A program made the position numbers and the translations under genes. The notes beneath the pieces were generated by a model. That model searched no databases. It was not told where the DNA came from and worked only from the letters and a program-made list of their open reading frames with translations. Source: Diphasiastrum complanatum (Eukaryota > Streptophyta > Lycopodiopsida > Lycopodiales > Lycopodiaceae). Taken from it: a DNA stretch of 64,000 bases. The stretch spans positions 54,185,711 to 54,249,710 of the forward strand of contig CM055100.1 of the NCBI GenBank assembly GCA_029204225.1, written 5' to 3'. Shown here one piece after another: positions 1 through 13,817 of this stretch (within the stretch, counting starts at the first letter, position 1; every line of letters begins with the position of its first letter).

Positions 1-82
1 TAGATATTAAAATGCAACCACCATGTTTTGTGAATTGTTTGGACCCTTATTATTTTAGTGCTAACAAAATATTCGTTTTCAG

Positions 83-1009
83 GCTTTAGTTGAGTTGTTA
101 GAGGAAGAGGATGTCAAAATACCTGCATGGATTTCTTTCAACTCAAAAGATGGTGTAAATGCCGTAAGCGGTGATCCTTTTGTGGAATGCATTTCTCTAG
201 TTGACAAATCTGAAAAGGTTGTTGCAGTTGGCATCAATTGCACCCCCCCCCGATTTGTGGATGGCCTAATAATCCTTGCACGAAAGGTATCATTTTTGCA
301 TCCCTGATTTCTAATGTGGTTATCCTTCATAGAGTTAGGCTTTACTTTGTGTGAATCATAAAGCTAGTTCAAGAGAACAGTTTTTGTTGTTATTGAAATG
401 TTGATTTTTGTCACCTTTGTGCTCTTTTGCTATCCTTTTGGATTTAAGAGGCAGTATAAAAGGGGGGGGGTAAAGATTAGATGTGTACATTTTACGAATG
501 AATTTGAAATCATTGGGAAGTAAAAAGGCCTATATATTGTTAAAAAATGTTTTTGGATTTCATCATTATTCTCATAGGAACGCAAGTCCCCTTTCCCCGA
601 TCCTTTTCTTATTGCATCCCTCCCATTTGATAAGGCAGAGTCAGATTTTTCACAGGTAGCAATCTAGTCAACCCTTCCAACAAGCAATCAAGCATGCTGG
701 TTGAGGATGGTCGTCATAGATTTAGCCATTAGTACCGTAGTTAGTCGTGACGTGACTAGAGGCTAGCCTAGCCACCAACTATTGACCACTATGTAGTATG
801 CATACTAGGTAGTGGGGTGATCTGTTATTTATCCACTTCACCGTGTCAAAAGGATCGGAAGGTTCAAAGGCATGAAGAGTCAGTCAGGGGCATGATCAAT
901 TTAGTGACGATTGTGAGACCTAGGCACTAGAATGGTAAGTAAAGAACATAAACATTGATGTATGGCGAGAGAAGTTTCGTTCTCAACATTGGCTAGTGCG
1001 TGTGGAGCT

Positions 1010-1070
<61 letters not shown>

Positions 1071-4000
1071 TACTAATGCCTTCCATGCCAAAAGGCATAT
1101 AAGACGAAAAACTACATGTCAAGTGTGTGGTAAAGTACATGTCTTTAAAATAGTAAAGAAAATACATACAAATTACAAATTGAAGTACGAAAAATTTATC
1201 CATCTACATAGTAGAGAGTATCATTGTCTGACTTTGAATTTGTCCATGATTTCCTTCTAGAGAAGAAGGATGTGATCTGGAGTTGTTTATCTGAGTGACT
1301 TCTAATCTGGTTGACATAAATTCTGTCTGTGCATCGATGGGGCCTAGACAATGAGGTGGTGAGGTTGTTGGCCTATGACTCTAGCAGGCTATCATGTGGA
1401 AAATGACGAAGAAGTGAGGCAAGAGCCCAGTACAACAAATAGACACCATATCAATGACAAGTCCATGCATGATGATTAACGTACTGAAAACTTCCATATC
1501 ATCACAGTCAATGGTCCGTATGCGTATCTGATCGACAACATTGTGGAGATTAACCTGGCATGAGGGGATCTGGGCGTTGAAATCACCAATGAGAAGAACA
1601 TGTTTTTGGTTCACGTATCTGACAATGTCTGTGGAAAGATCAACATAACCCGAGCCAATAGCCTCGACAAAGGAAAAAGACTCTTGGGGAAAGTAGCAAG
1701 CTGCAATGAAGGGATCTCTATCCAATCCAATTCCATGTCTTGAAAGGTAAACCCATATGTATCATGCATGTGCATCATTGTTGATGAACTCAAATGGTCT
1801 AATGCAATGACTCTCTATATAAGCATGCGACCCCACCAGAACCTCTGCCAGTCATGGATCTCATTTCAGTCTTGTGTACTGAATCCCAGTTGTATCCCAG
1901 GATCATATGAAGTCCTCTCTCCATGAAAATAAGCAAGTCTCTCCTTGTAATGAAGCTAAGAAGGTTTGCAGTAGTAGATGACGAGTGTATGCTATACAAT
2001 TCCACACCCCAATCCTGAACTGGTGTGGACAGGGCCCTGGGATGCTCTCATGCTTGAGGGCCCCAATTCCCTATGCGCAGGAGCCGCTAGGTGCGTCATC
2101 AAGGTATCAAACTTGGGCAGTCATATAGATCACTCGTTGGCCTGCAATCTTCGTTTCCTACAAAGCTTTACGACATTCCTCAACTTGAATATAAGTCAAA
2201 TCATCATCTATAAGGATTTGTCCCTTTTAGCTTGGCTCGTTGACGCAATGCATTCCTTTGTTTTTCAAGAGACTCAAAGCGAAGGACAAGTTGGTGTGTA
2301 GGAAGGAGGGGGCTGAGATCAAATGCAATAGAGGTAGCGAGGCGATGGGAATTTTTTTTCCAAAAGAGGGGACGTGTCATGCCACAATTGGTCTGACCCC
2401 GGATCTACATCATGTAAGGAGTTCAGTAGGCCTATCTCAACCCGTAAATTATGGTTATGAGGGGTTGGGGCTGTCATGGTACTAAATCAAAATTTATGGT
2501 TCAGATGCCTAAAACCCATGATGGTGGATTTATATGGAACTACCAGTGACTCGTAAGTAAGGCTGCTAATGTGTTCAAGATCACTCCTAGTTCGGTAGAG
2601 CCCTAGCCTTGGAGGGCATAAGTATACCCATAGTCATGCTTTGGAGGACTTGGTTTGTGAGTTGTAGCTACATGCTGATGGTGTGATATCTCTCCTATCT
2701 TTTGAGTCTTTCTGGAGCATTAGTCAAACCAAAAGGTAAGACTAGGAAATCGTAATGGCCAAACCGTGTTCTGAACTGGTTTTGGATACATGATCCAGAC
2801 GTATCTGTGTCTGATGATATCTTGTTTGAGGATCAATTTTCCTGAAGAATTTCACTCCACTTAACCGATGTATGAGATTATCCATTGCAGGTAGCAGGTA
2901 TTTATTTTTATTGGTAACCTGTTTTAGGCCCTTGTAATGTGGAACCCCTCCCTCTTTATGATTCTTAAGTAGAATAGGTGCTCCCCAGGGCGATTTACTT
3001 GGCCCAATGTGCCTCATCCTAAGATATTCCTCAAGTTGCCTACCTGCTCCCCCTCCTCCTTCTGACTAAACCTATATGGTTGTCGGAAAATGGGGTGGCT
3101 ACCGAGCATTAATTCTATCTTATGGTTTGTTCACCAAGCGGGTGATCAACCATGTGGAATCGTGGATGTTGCTTAGGAAAAACATCAATGAATTGATTTG
3201 TTGCTCTTGAAAGGAATTTTTGGTGTTACAATTATGAAACACATACACATCAGAGTCACAATGTAATCGAGATTTTAAAACAAGATGAAACAATTCAAGT
3301 TATGAATCATTGAAGTTGATCTTATGGCTCCAACGTCTTAGCTATCTGCCTGTTTCCTTGTATTTGCAGTGCTTGTAAATTGTTCCTATTTAGCTGCCAG
3401 ATCTGAAGACCATTAAATTCTAGAGTTCTTGTAGCTGACTGTGTGGGTCTGTGATTCTTTGTTTTGTGTGTACAAACATGTTTCAAGTGGATGAAGTTGT
3501 CCCAATGCAACTAGGGAGCTGCCTTTTTTGTTTCTCGGTTGATTCTCAATAAACATCTCTGCATTTTTTTGTCCACCCAGAAACTTGTTATTGAGCAGAA
3601 TGACGTGGGAAAAACCATCATGATTTTGAAAGCTGGGAACATTTTATTTTGCGGAAACATCCAGAATGGCTCTACCTCAACCATTTCTAGTTTATGGGCT
3701 TTGAGCTAAACATATATTTTTTTCTGTTTTATAGTCTTTATCGAGAGATTCATGGCTTTTCTTGTTAACAAACTTGATCCATAACCGTGTTTGAAGACAC
3801 TAAGGGCAAAGGCAATATGTGAGAGGCTACTTGCTCTGTTCTAAGAAGACATGAACTTGTTTAAGAGGATACCTTATTAGAAATGTTTCTCCCTCATATT
3901 TACTCGTGAATATTTATGTAATTCGTATCTTTCTTTCTCAGTAAGGCAAATCTTGTTTCTTTTGCAACATCCTGGTGGAATTTGATAACTTTCAATGAAA

Positions 4001-6007
4001 TGAAGTGTGATAGTTATAAAGGGAATTCTATTGAGCAGAATGATGTGGGAAAAACCATCATGATTTCCAAGTTGATAATAATGAGTTTTTCATTGGAGTG
4101 TCGCATTGTGGCCAGCCTTCATCATTGCTAGGACAATTGTAATGTTCAGATGCCATTAGTTGAATGTTCATCAAGTAACCTAGATTTTAATGTGATAGTA
4201 AATCTCCTAGAAATTCGAAATCATGACATATCATGACTCACAAGATACATTGGAAACGGGTGCTCTGCTCTCAATTGTGCAGATTACAACAAAACCAATA
4301 CTCGTCTATCCCAATAGCGGGGAATCTTATGATCCCATTTTGAAGGAGTGGCTGGTATGTTTGTAAATTAGACACTTGGCTGCTGTTATTGTCATTATTG
4401 TTATCACGATTGTGAATTCCATTGTAGGAGCATTGTTGTTAGCTTGTTCATTGTAAGATATATCATCAAAAAATAGATGAGAGCTAGTTGACTAGTTGAC
4501 CCTATCGCTCTCTCTAAATCGAGTGCTGCAATCTGCATTTGGGCCATTCTATGTATTATGCACTACTCAATCAAAGCAGATTCTAGCATTTGAAAGATAG
4601 TTGACAAAGAATTTGGTAAAAGGTTCAACTTGGAGTTCTCCAATAAGTGGCGGGTTGATGAGAACTTCCTTCCCTTTAATAGAGTTGTGGAAGTTCAGTC
4701 CAATCAGCCTGACAAATGAGGACCTACAAGAGAAAACCAAAAAAAATGCAATTTTGTGATGTTACAAAACCGTTGACTTCAGTATTTAACTGAGTAAATG
4801 AACCAGATCAATTCACATGTTTTGGACAGTTAGGTTCTTGTGTATTAAATAGGAGCCTTAAGTCTCATGTTAGTCATGGTTTTTAATGAAGTGTTTCTTC
4901 TGATATAGTAAATGGGTGCATGCAGTGGAAACCGAAAGTGAGATTTATACAACCATGTGAAGTTTTGACTGTTGGAATTTTTGTACTTTCAAGTCAGGGC
5001 CCCAGGGTTCAATGTCATAATTTGTAGTGTAGGTTGAAAAAACATTTCTCCAGACAGATGGATACAATGCTAGGTGGATTTATAACTAGCATATCTAGTG
5101 TAGTTAATAATTTCTATGAAGGTTTACTTCCTTCCAAAGTTCATCATTCCTAAAAGAAAAATCAAGAAAATGCAGACTTTCATTTTCAAGGCTTTGTTTC
5201 AAAATATAAAGACGTTGCAATAATTGAAGCTTGAAAGCTGAAAGAATTTGCTAATTTTAAGTTTTGCCTTTAGATACATAATTCCTGTAACATTATTATC
5301 AGTGCAACTTAGAACATGGTTGCAAAGATCAAAGTGATCCTAGATAAAGAGATGCCATATCAGTTGCATCATTAAAGAACATCTTTTTGAGATACTATAT
5401 ATGACCTCTGTGGTTGGCATGTCTTGAAGTTTTTAGATTCTTAATATTTATTTTTTGAATCGTTTTGGTTGCATCCAATCTACATAACTGTCTGGAGTTT
5501 TCCATTTTCCACTAAAAGTTTCAAATCTGTCCCTTTCAAGGATATTGTAATAGATCGAGTGTGAAAGGTTAGAGCCTCTCAATTTTTCCACATAAAAAGT
5601 GTTGGGGTTCTAAGAAGAAAGCCAATTTTCAGTTCCGAATGCTGGTTTGAGCCACGTTTGTTTGAATTCTGAACATTGGAAAAGTGCTTAATCAACTGTT
5701 GAAATGAATCTTTTTTTGTGTCCTTCAAATCAGGGAGATCTTTGAGAATGTATTACTATAGCAAGTTCGTTTTTTAAAATAAATGTAATACTGAAATCTT
5801 ATTTTGATTGCCATGTATTTTCTGAGTATGACCTTAATTTTGTCAATGCATGCACAGCCATCAACTGGTGTTTCAGATGTGGACTATGTATCGTATGTGG
5901 AGACATGGAAGGCTACTGGTGCTGCAGTTGTTGGAGGATGCTGTCGTACTACTCCATGCACTATCAGAGCAATAAAAACAGCTTTAAATAAAATTTCATG
6001 TGCCTGA
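83..6007 (+). CDS. HMT: Homocysteine S-methyltransferase, 3' part of gene (last three visible exons)
   Basis: Exons 83-286, 4283-4354 and 5858-6007 join in phase 0 with AG/GT borders (cag|GCTTTA, AAG|gtatca, cag|ATTACA, CTG|gtatgt, cag|CCATCA) and end at TGA 6005-6007. They encode the C-terminal ~141 residues; plant HMTs are roughly 330-350 aa, so the 5' exons lie outside the window. The family moves a methyl group from S-methylmethionine (or AdoMet) to homocysteine to make methionine. All three zinc-binding cysteines are visible: the one in GINCTPPRF (exon 1) and the pair in VGGCCRTTP (exon 3). Other family landmarks are [12 protein letters not shown] and [11 protein letters not shown]. No stop or frameshift interrupts the exons, so the gene looks functional. 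The first intron (3,996 nt) has absorbed retroelement fragments and the second (1,503 nt) looks unremarkable. The HMT1/2/3 subtype cannot be told. Confidence 0.93.
1012..1067. repeat. (GA)n microsatellite
   Basis: About 28 uninterrupted GA units inside the first HMT intron. Confidence 0.97.
1380..2330 (-). pseudogene. Non-LTR (LINE) endonuclease remnant
   Basis: On the minus strand, several frames that must be joined across shifts read as the exonuclease/endonuclease/phosphatase domain at the start of plant LINE ORF2. Visible pieces are [16 protein letters not shown] (about 1800-1860), [14 protein letters not shown] (about 1680-1730), [14 protein letters not shown] and [13 protein letters not shown] (about 1570-1640), and [14 protein letters not shown] further on. 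The GDFNAQ segment is the family's catalytic D-x-N motif. Upstream minus-strand sequence to about 2330 (CRKAL and [13 protein letters not shown] segments) probably belongs to the same element. At least two frameshifts and several stops make it dead. No reverse transcriptase follows, so the copy is truncated or broken by later events. It lies antisense inside the HMT intron. Confidence 0.72.
2690..3060 (-). pseudogene. Ty3/gypsy reverse-transcriptase fragment
   Basis: The minus-strand frame 3017-2742 contains the N-terminal half of a Ty3/gypsy reverse transcriptase: PSKSPWGAP, then a degraded [14 protein letters not shown] stretch, then [18 protein letters not shown]. The last of these matches motif A, where the aspartate of the F-x-K-I-D pattern is catalytic and is retained. 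Beyond 2742 a shifted frame carries a weak continuation of the finger/palm region. No YxDD box, RNase H or integrase follows. This is a short dead relic antisense in the HMT intron and is unrelated in sequence type to the adjacent LINE piece. Confidence 0.82.
3588..4067 (+). repeat. 39-bp direct repeat pair in HMT intron
   Basis: Sequence at 3588-3626 recurs at about 4028-4066. Both share TATTGAGCAGAATGA and GTGGGAAAAACCATCATGA, and I see one internal difference (C/T). The copies lie about 440 nt apart. The cause is unknown; it could be a local duplication or the edges of an old insertion. Confidence 0.85.
4355..5857 (+). other. Second HMT intron
   Basis: Donor CTG|gtatgt and acceptor gcacag|CCATCA bound 1,503 nt of AT-rich sequence. 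I recognise no coding sequence or repeat in it. Confidence 0.85.
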
Positions 6008-9000
6008 AACGGTTGTCTTAGAGTTGATTTCTCTAGCCTGTGACTTCAACCCTTACTAATGCCATTTCTAGCAATGGTATTTGTTCACCATCTGTTGGGT
6101 ATTTTGCAGACGATTGATTGTCGGCCTTGTAACACAAAAAATGTTCCCAATCTACTTCAACAATCCTTTTGGGGCCGAGGTCAATCTGCATGTGCTTTTT
6201 GATATTCAATGCTTAACCAATACTTCATATTACTTAATCAAGCTTGCTGCTTTTGCAGATAGGCCTTAGCTAGTTGAGCTGCTGTTCATCAGAATCAGTT
6301 GTCAAGATGGATCTTAGGTCCGATGCGAAGACTTCAGGCTAATTCCTCCAGGCATTTTGAGCTGCACTACTAATAATTAAATGTCAAGATTTTGCTGGCT
6401 TTATTTCCAATGCTGTGCCGTATGCAAATCATCTAGTGGGTAGAAAATTAATTTGTTGTAGCCTATCTCAGCAATTCTGGATTTCAAGTCTAGCAGCATG
6501 CCCTCAAAAATTGAGGAGAGCATAGGTCACTTGCTACGGATATTACAGTAGGATCCAGTGATCCTGAGATCATGGCAGAAACTTTTTCAAGTTTTTGTAG
6601 TCTCACACACCCTGAGGTTTGGAGAGAGCCCACAACTTTTGAAGCTATTTACAATCCTCAATTTTGCACGTGCTACGATAACCCTACTAAATTATCAGGA
6701 CATATGTAAATTTGGCATAGGACTACAAATTCAATTTTCACCATGCTAATTGGCAGCATATCTATAATGAGATCAGAAATCATATTTTTTTCTACACTAA
6801 AGGTTTTTTTGTATTCAACCTCAATCTGTATCCATTTTCATATGGGGTTAATGCTTTTACGGCTTGCACAAGTGGACTAATTGGTCATAATTCGTTGAAG
6901 TTTTCATAAGCATTAGGTATCTTATTAGCTGAACTTATAAGAGTGAAAAATTTGATACATTAAGGTGGATTTATGGTTGATGACCACTGGCATACCATGT
7001 TTGTGTTTCTGCCTTGACTATTGAAGGTGTGATGTAGCAAGTCACAGCCAATTGAAGACCCATTGCATAGAATCCCAGGAATTCATTCCCAACCCCTGGG
7101 AACAAGGGAGGGCCTTCCCACCTGCTTCCAGCATTGGAATTGTCATCCTTGTAGGGGGAATGTGTTCCCCCATCCGTTTTGAGCATATCGAGGGGGCCCA
7201 TCTTGGCTTAATTTCCCCTCTCGCAACCCCGCGCTTTTCTGGTGTCAGCTCATATTACAAATCTGTGTCTATCAAGTATAATCTGAAGTGTTTGAACTTT
7301 ATTCTGAAGAATTAGAAAATGGACGTTTCATTCTTTGAATAAAATGTGATTTGATGGTGTTTCCTATTTCAATATGGAAGTTCTATTCTTCAAAAGAATT
7401 ATATGTGATTGAATGGTGTTTAGCCATAGATGAAGTTATTTACCTGTTTGAAGTTCCAAATTTGAATCAAAGGGTGGGCATGATTTTTCTCTTCAGTATA
7501 GCTCATAATCCAGTTCACAACACACCACTGGCAACATGGATCTCCAATATATTACTTCATGTAGAGATACAGCTCATATATCACATCACTTCTATGATCA
7601 AAATTTTCTTTGAAAGGTAGAGCATTCTTCTCTCTCAGTTGATCTTGGTCACCATAGAATGTCTGACTCAAATGTGTGCCTTCATAATTGTGGTGGATTC
7701 TTAGGAGGTGCCACCTTGGCTGGCCTCTGTTTTCAACGATGGGTGGCACACATATAATCAATGTCTCAATGTCATTATGGCATCCTTCATCCTTAGAGCC
7801 TTTGTACTATTACCTAAAGCTCATGAAACTTAAGGAAGACTACTAAATGAGTTAACATCCCATTGAAGGATTTGCATTATGCTCTCACACCTCATGGAAG
7901 ATTCACTATAAACCTTGATTTCAATGTCTCAATCCTCAAGAGTGAATCCAAGGGAATCTAATGAAGAATGATGATTCTCGTTTCAATCCATCGATGTTGC
8001 TAGTAAAGGAAGGAAGGTGGTCCTCTCATGCAGGGAATTCTAAGACTCTCAAGAATTGATTTTGGAAGGAGCATGAAGATTTCCTCAATGGAAGCATGAA
8101 GTCTAATCCTCACACTCTTTTGAAGGAAAAAAACCCTAAATGGTCTCACAAAGGACTTGCTCACAAAAATAGGAACTTTCCATTGAATGAATCCTAATTG
8201 GTGAAATAGAAAGGAGTCTCTACTCCTCACATATGCCTCACACTCAATTGAATCTACTCTCATACAATATGTCAAGAAACATTCTCAAAAACTCTCAATT
8301 CATAATTAAAATCTCTCTGTGATGGGATTACACACACACACACACACACCTAAACAAAGCCTTCTCACATAATTAAAATTGATAAGTATAGATCAAAGGA
8401 AAACAAGTGTCCAAGAGCATGAGATCTCAATAACATACTCATAAAAATCAATCCTTATGAAATTCAATACATCTATACCAAACAACCTCTCTCAACCAAG
8501 CAAGCTTTCAAATGCACAACAATCATATCCACTAATCATACTAAACCCCACATTTTTACAAGAACTTCTAACTCTCTCAAAGATTCACCCTCTTGAACTC
8601 CAAGGGAAATGCTCATTTTATAGCCAATTTTCAATGGCCCCCCCTTTAACATGGGGCTTTGCCAATCTTCATGCATCCCATGTCCTTCAAGCCCTTCTTG
8701 CCACATGTCTATCCCTCTTTGGAAGATTGTCAAAGTTGGTAGGTTCTCCAAGTTGCCTCTCCATTAAATTGCATGTACTTGGTGGCTGGAGGCCTTAAAT
8801 GTATAATCATGGTCTAGTTTTGTTTTAGACCAAGTAGATTGCCTTCCTCCTAGGTTTGGTGCTTCCAAGACCCCTTTTCAATTATTATCCAAATTTGTAA
8901 GTAGCCTCATTTGTCAACCCCTATGGTTTAGATGGCCTCTAATTTTCCTTAGCACCCCTTTCCCTTTTTCTTGATTTTTCCAAGTGGCGTGTGTGGGTTG

Positions 9001-9700
9001 GCCCGTTGGTCAGGTTTTTTGCTATGTTGATTTACTGACGTGGCTCGCATTATTTGCTCAATGCCCGAAACATGCCCAAAGTTTGCCATTAGGGTTTCCA
9101 CAGTTTTTCGGCTTTGTCGCCATATTTTCCAGCCTCAATTTTACAACAATTTCCCTTGATGAAATTTTTCTTCTTTGAGTTGACATCTTCCAACATTCAT
9201 GACTAGGGCTCATCGACAGACCGGTTCTCCTGAAAAACACATTCGACAATTATATATTAATAATAATTGATCCATTACATGATAAAATTTTAGCACGGTT
9301 GTGCCAGCTATTTTTGTAACTGACCAAAAAACGTAAAATAGTTGAATTTTGAAAAATGCGTAAAAGACTTCAAATATTCTAAAATTTGAATAAAATCGAT
9401 TAATGTTCGAAGTCATTTGGAGGATGTCCGAAGATGTTTGAACAATGTTCGAATAGATGTGAATCCTTTAAACTTTAGACAATGTTCAACTAAGTTCGAA
9501 CAAAATTCAAAGATTCGGATTCAAGCACTTATTATAGCCTCTTTATTTCATGATACCACTCAAAATGCATCATTTGTCGCCCGCTTTGTTGCTGACATCA
9601 TCATTGTATGATCACGATTCTATAGCAGAAAGTAACCAGTATCAATTATCTCACTACAGTTATGCATACAGAAAGCTTAATCTACTTTTACGATCTAGAT
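6008..9700. other. HMT 3' flank and gene-free stretch
   Basis: The HMT 3' UTR must begin at 6008, but no convincing poly(A) signal lies close by; the first clear AATAAA is near 7338. A GC-richer block about 7040-7240 differs in composition from its surroundings and may be the end of some element. A short (CA)n run lies at 8331-8349. Several small ORFs have no recognisable family features and look like chance frames. I see no host gene here. Confidence 0.6.
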
Positions 9701-11740
<2,040 letters not shown>

Positions 11741-12195
11741 GGTATAATGGATTTCAATCTCTCCCCTTGTAAATCACTCCTTAATCTTTGGTTTATAGCA
11801 CTCTTTCTCTCTCAAATTCAATGTACACTCAAAAAATCATAGAATCAGCTTTAATGTATTGTAATCAAGCTTCAAATCAACTATATTATCGATCTAAACC
11901 AAGAACAAATCAATTGAATAGAAACAATGGAAGTGAAAGCTTGAAAAATGCACTATATTGACTCAAATCGGGTGTATGAAGCTCAAAATGCACCAAACTG
12001 AATTTTGCTGTCAAAAATAGGTTCTGTATGGCCCCACATGTGTGGAAAGTACACTTGCAGCCCACAGCAAGATTTGGTACAAATATAATGGTTCTAGCTA
12101 TCCATTCAAACTCGCTACCTCAATATTAGCTTGTTTCCAAATACTTGCCAATTTGGGTATTGTTTAGATCAATGCCTTAAATGCACTTGTACTTG
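11741..12195 (-). other. Copia-type leader downstream of primer-binding site
   Basis: On the minus strand this follows an LTR and PBS and looks like the untranslated leader of a Ty1/copia element. It shares loose blocks (an AGGAGTGATTT segment, then ATTATACC) with the sequence just upstream of the gag at 13817, which suggests the same family. No gag follows here, so the copy is truncated. Confidence 0.45.
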
Positions 12196-12207
12196 GCTCT
12201 GATACCA
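12196..12207 (-). promoter_or_regulatory. Primer-binding site (initiator Met-tRNA) of copia element
   Basis: The minus strand reads TGGTATCAGAGC directly after an LTR ending in TTTGACA. This is the classic plant copia PBS, complementary to the 3' end of initiator methionine tRNA. It fixes the 3' edge of the LTR at 12208. Confidence 0.93.
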
Positions 12208-12600
12208 TGTCAAAGTACAACAAAAAAGGACCAAAAATGGATCTAAATCAGATCCACAAGTGTGATTGGGTGTTAGATTAGATCAACCTATCAATCTACA
12301 CAATATTAGATAGCATTTAGATCACATCTACATCAAGAAATCTAACAAGAACAATCATTATTGATCAAAACTTGCACTTGCTTGTTTCACACGTGTGAAA
12401 GCCTGTCAGAGTATGGAAAACAAGCTGAGAATAAAGTATACTAAGCTTAGAACCCAATCAATGCATAAAAACACAAGACAAATAGAGAGAAAACACTAGA
12501 ATTAGCTCCAAAACCAAGATTTAGCTTCCATTGTTAATTATGGCCAAATGAGCCACCATATATACACAAGAGCTGATGCTTACTCGGCTGATTTGGCATG
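12208..12600 (-). mobile_element. Copia LTR, minus orientation
   Basis: The minus-strand sequence ending GTACTTTGACA abuts a PBS, so it is an LTR in minus orientation. Positions 12208-12563 match 15395-15748 in inverted orientation at roughly 90% identity by eye. The 5' edge of the LTR is not defined; the match to the other copy stops at 12563. It contains a palindromic TTTCACACGTGTGAAA. Confidence 0.82.
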
Positions 12601-13004
12601 TGTGATAGTGCATACTCATCAAAGGATCCACCAATAATCATCAATATAGCACATGGACCAAGTTTCCTAACTTATAGCCACCTCCCTTGATTTTAGGCAA
12701 TTTTTCTAATTTATAGAAACTTGCACAAATATCTACTACAAGTTGGATATTACCTACTACTGATGTTTTCACACATGTGGGCAGTCCTACACACGTGTGA
12801 TATCACTCCTACCCATGTGAAATAGCTCTTCCTACCAATAAAATGATGCCAAGTGGCATATAGCTAGAAAAATAGATTTTTTCCATTTTAGCCCTAGATC
12901 TTAAATGAAATGGTATGTACAACCTATACGACTCATCTAAATGATAAAATGACTTTATTTCACACATGGGAACAGGCTCCACACATGTCTAATGATGATA
13001 TGTA

Positions 13005-13817
13005 CTAGTCATAATGGTATTTACAAGATTTGATCAAGTTAGCTTTTGCCAATTTTAACAAAAGAGAACACTTTAGCTTGGCTTTGTTCTTTTGCTTCCC
13101 TTTGGAGGTAGATCCTCCATCCTTTGCCTTGGCCTCCTTGCCTTGGAACTTCTTGAATGGATGATTCTTCTTCTTGCCTTTTGATGTGAAGTTTGCTTTC
13201 TCATCACCATTATGTAGTGACAAAGACCCCATTCTTGTTTTGAGGTGTAGAATCCTACTCTCCTCGGCCACAAAAACATTATGAAACTTATCAATTGAAG
13301 GAAGTTGGTCTTGAATAGCAAAAGATTGAACTATATTAGAGAACTCATCACCTAATCCATTCAAAATTACTTGTACTAGTTCATTGTCTTGGATCTTCTC
13401 TCCTATAGATCCCAATTCTTTGTTCAAAGATTTTATCCTTAGGACATACTCTTGTCCATTTTCTCCACTTCCCCTCATGCTTTGCAAGATCAAGTTTCTT
13501 AGCATAAGCACTCTGGAAGTGTTAGGATTCATAAATGTTCTTTAGTGAATCCCAAGCCTCTTTTGATGAGGCACAAGAAGCCACCTCCTTCAGAGGTCAT
13601 TGCTTACATTCAACTTTAAGCAATGCAAGGCTAATCTAGACCTCTTCTTGTATTTTAGTTGGTCTTGGGTAGCTTGAGGCTCTTCTTGAACTCTTAAAAC
13701 AATATCAAAGAGGTCATGGATCACAAGTGGTGATTCCATCCTCACTTTTCAAATGGAATAGTTTGTGGAAGTTAGTTTCTCACTAGATTCTAGCAAATAT
13801 CCACCCATGGATGACAT
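13005..13817 (-). pseudogene. Copia Gag pseudogene
   Basis: Gag begins at ATG 13817 (MSSMGGYLLESSEKLTSTNY) and, after stops and a frameshift near 13540, continues as the open frame 13532-13005. The second part shows the UBN2/copia-gag pattern LRNLILQSMRGSGENGQEY, then IKSLNKELGSIGE, then ILNGLGDEFSNIV. It ends in a lysine-rich tail (KGKKKNHPFKKFQ) where a zinc knuckle should be, but only a broken cysteine pattern is left. In life Gag forms the virus-like particle. The copy is dead (stop after NYSI, stop before LKEV-like sequence, frame change). It reads toward the minus-oriented LTR at 12.2-12.6 kb. Confidence 0.82.

Larger units (their letters stand above)
287..4282 (+). other. Large HMT intron carrying retroelement debris
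   Basis: This 3,996-nt intron runs from donor AAG|gtatca to acceptor gtgcag|ATTACA. It holds a GA microsatellite (about 1012-1067), a LINE endonuclease remnant on the minus strand (about 1380-2330), a Ty3/gypsy reverse-transcriptase remnant on the minus strand (about 2690-3060) and a 39-bp direct repeat (3588 and 4029). Both elements lie antisense to the gene. The rest is AT-rich with no recognised coding content. Confidence 0.8.

Noticed and set aside
7040-7320. GC-richer ORFs on both strands, possible organellar or gene fragment
   Set aside because: No recognisable protein or organellar sequence; could equally be an element end.
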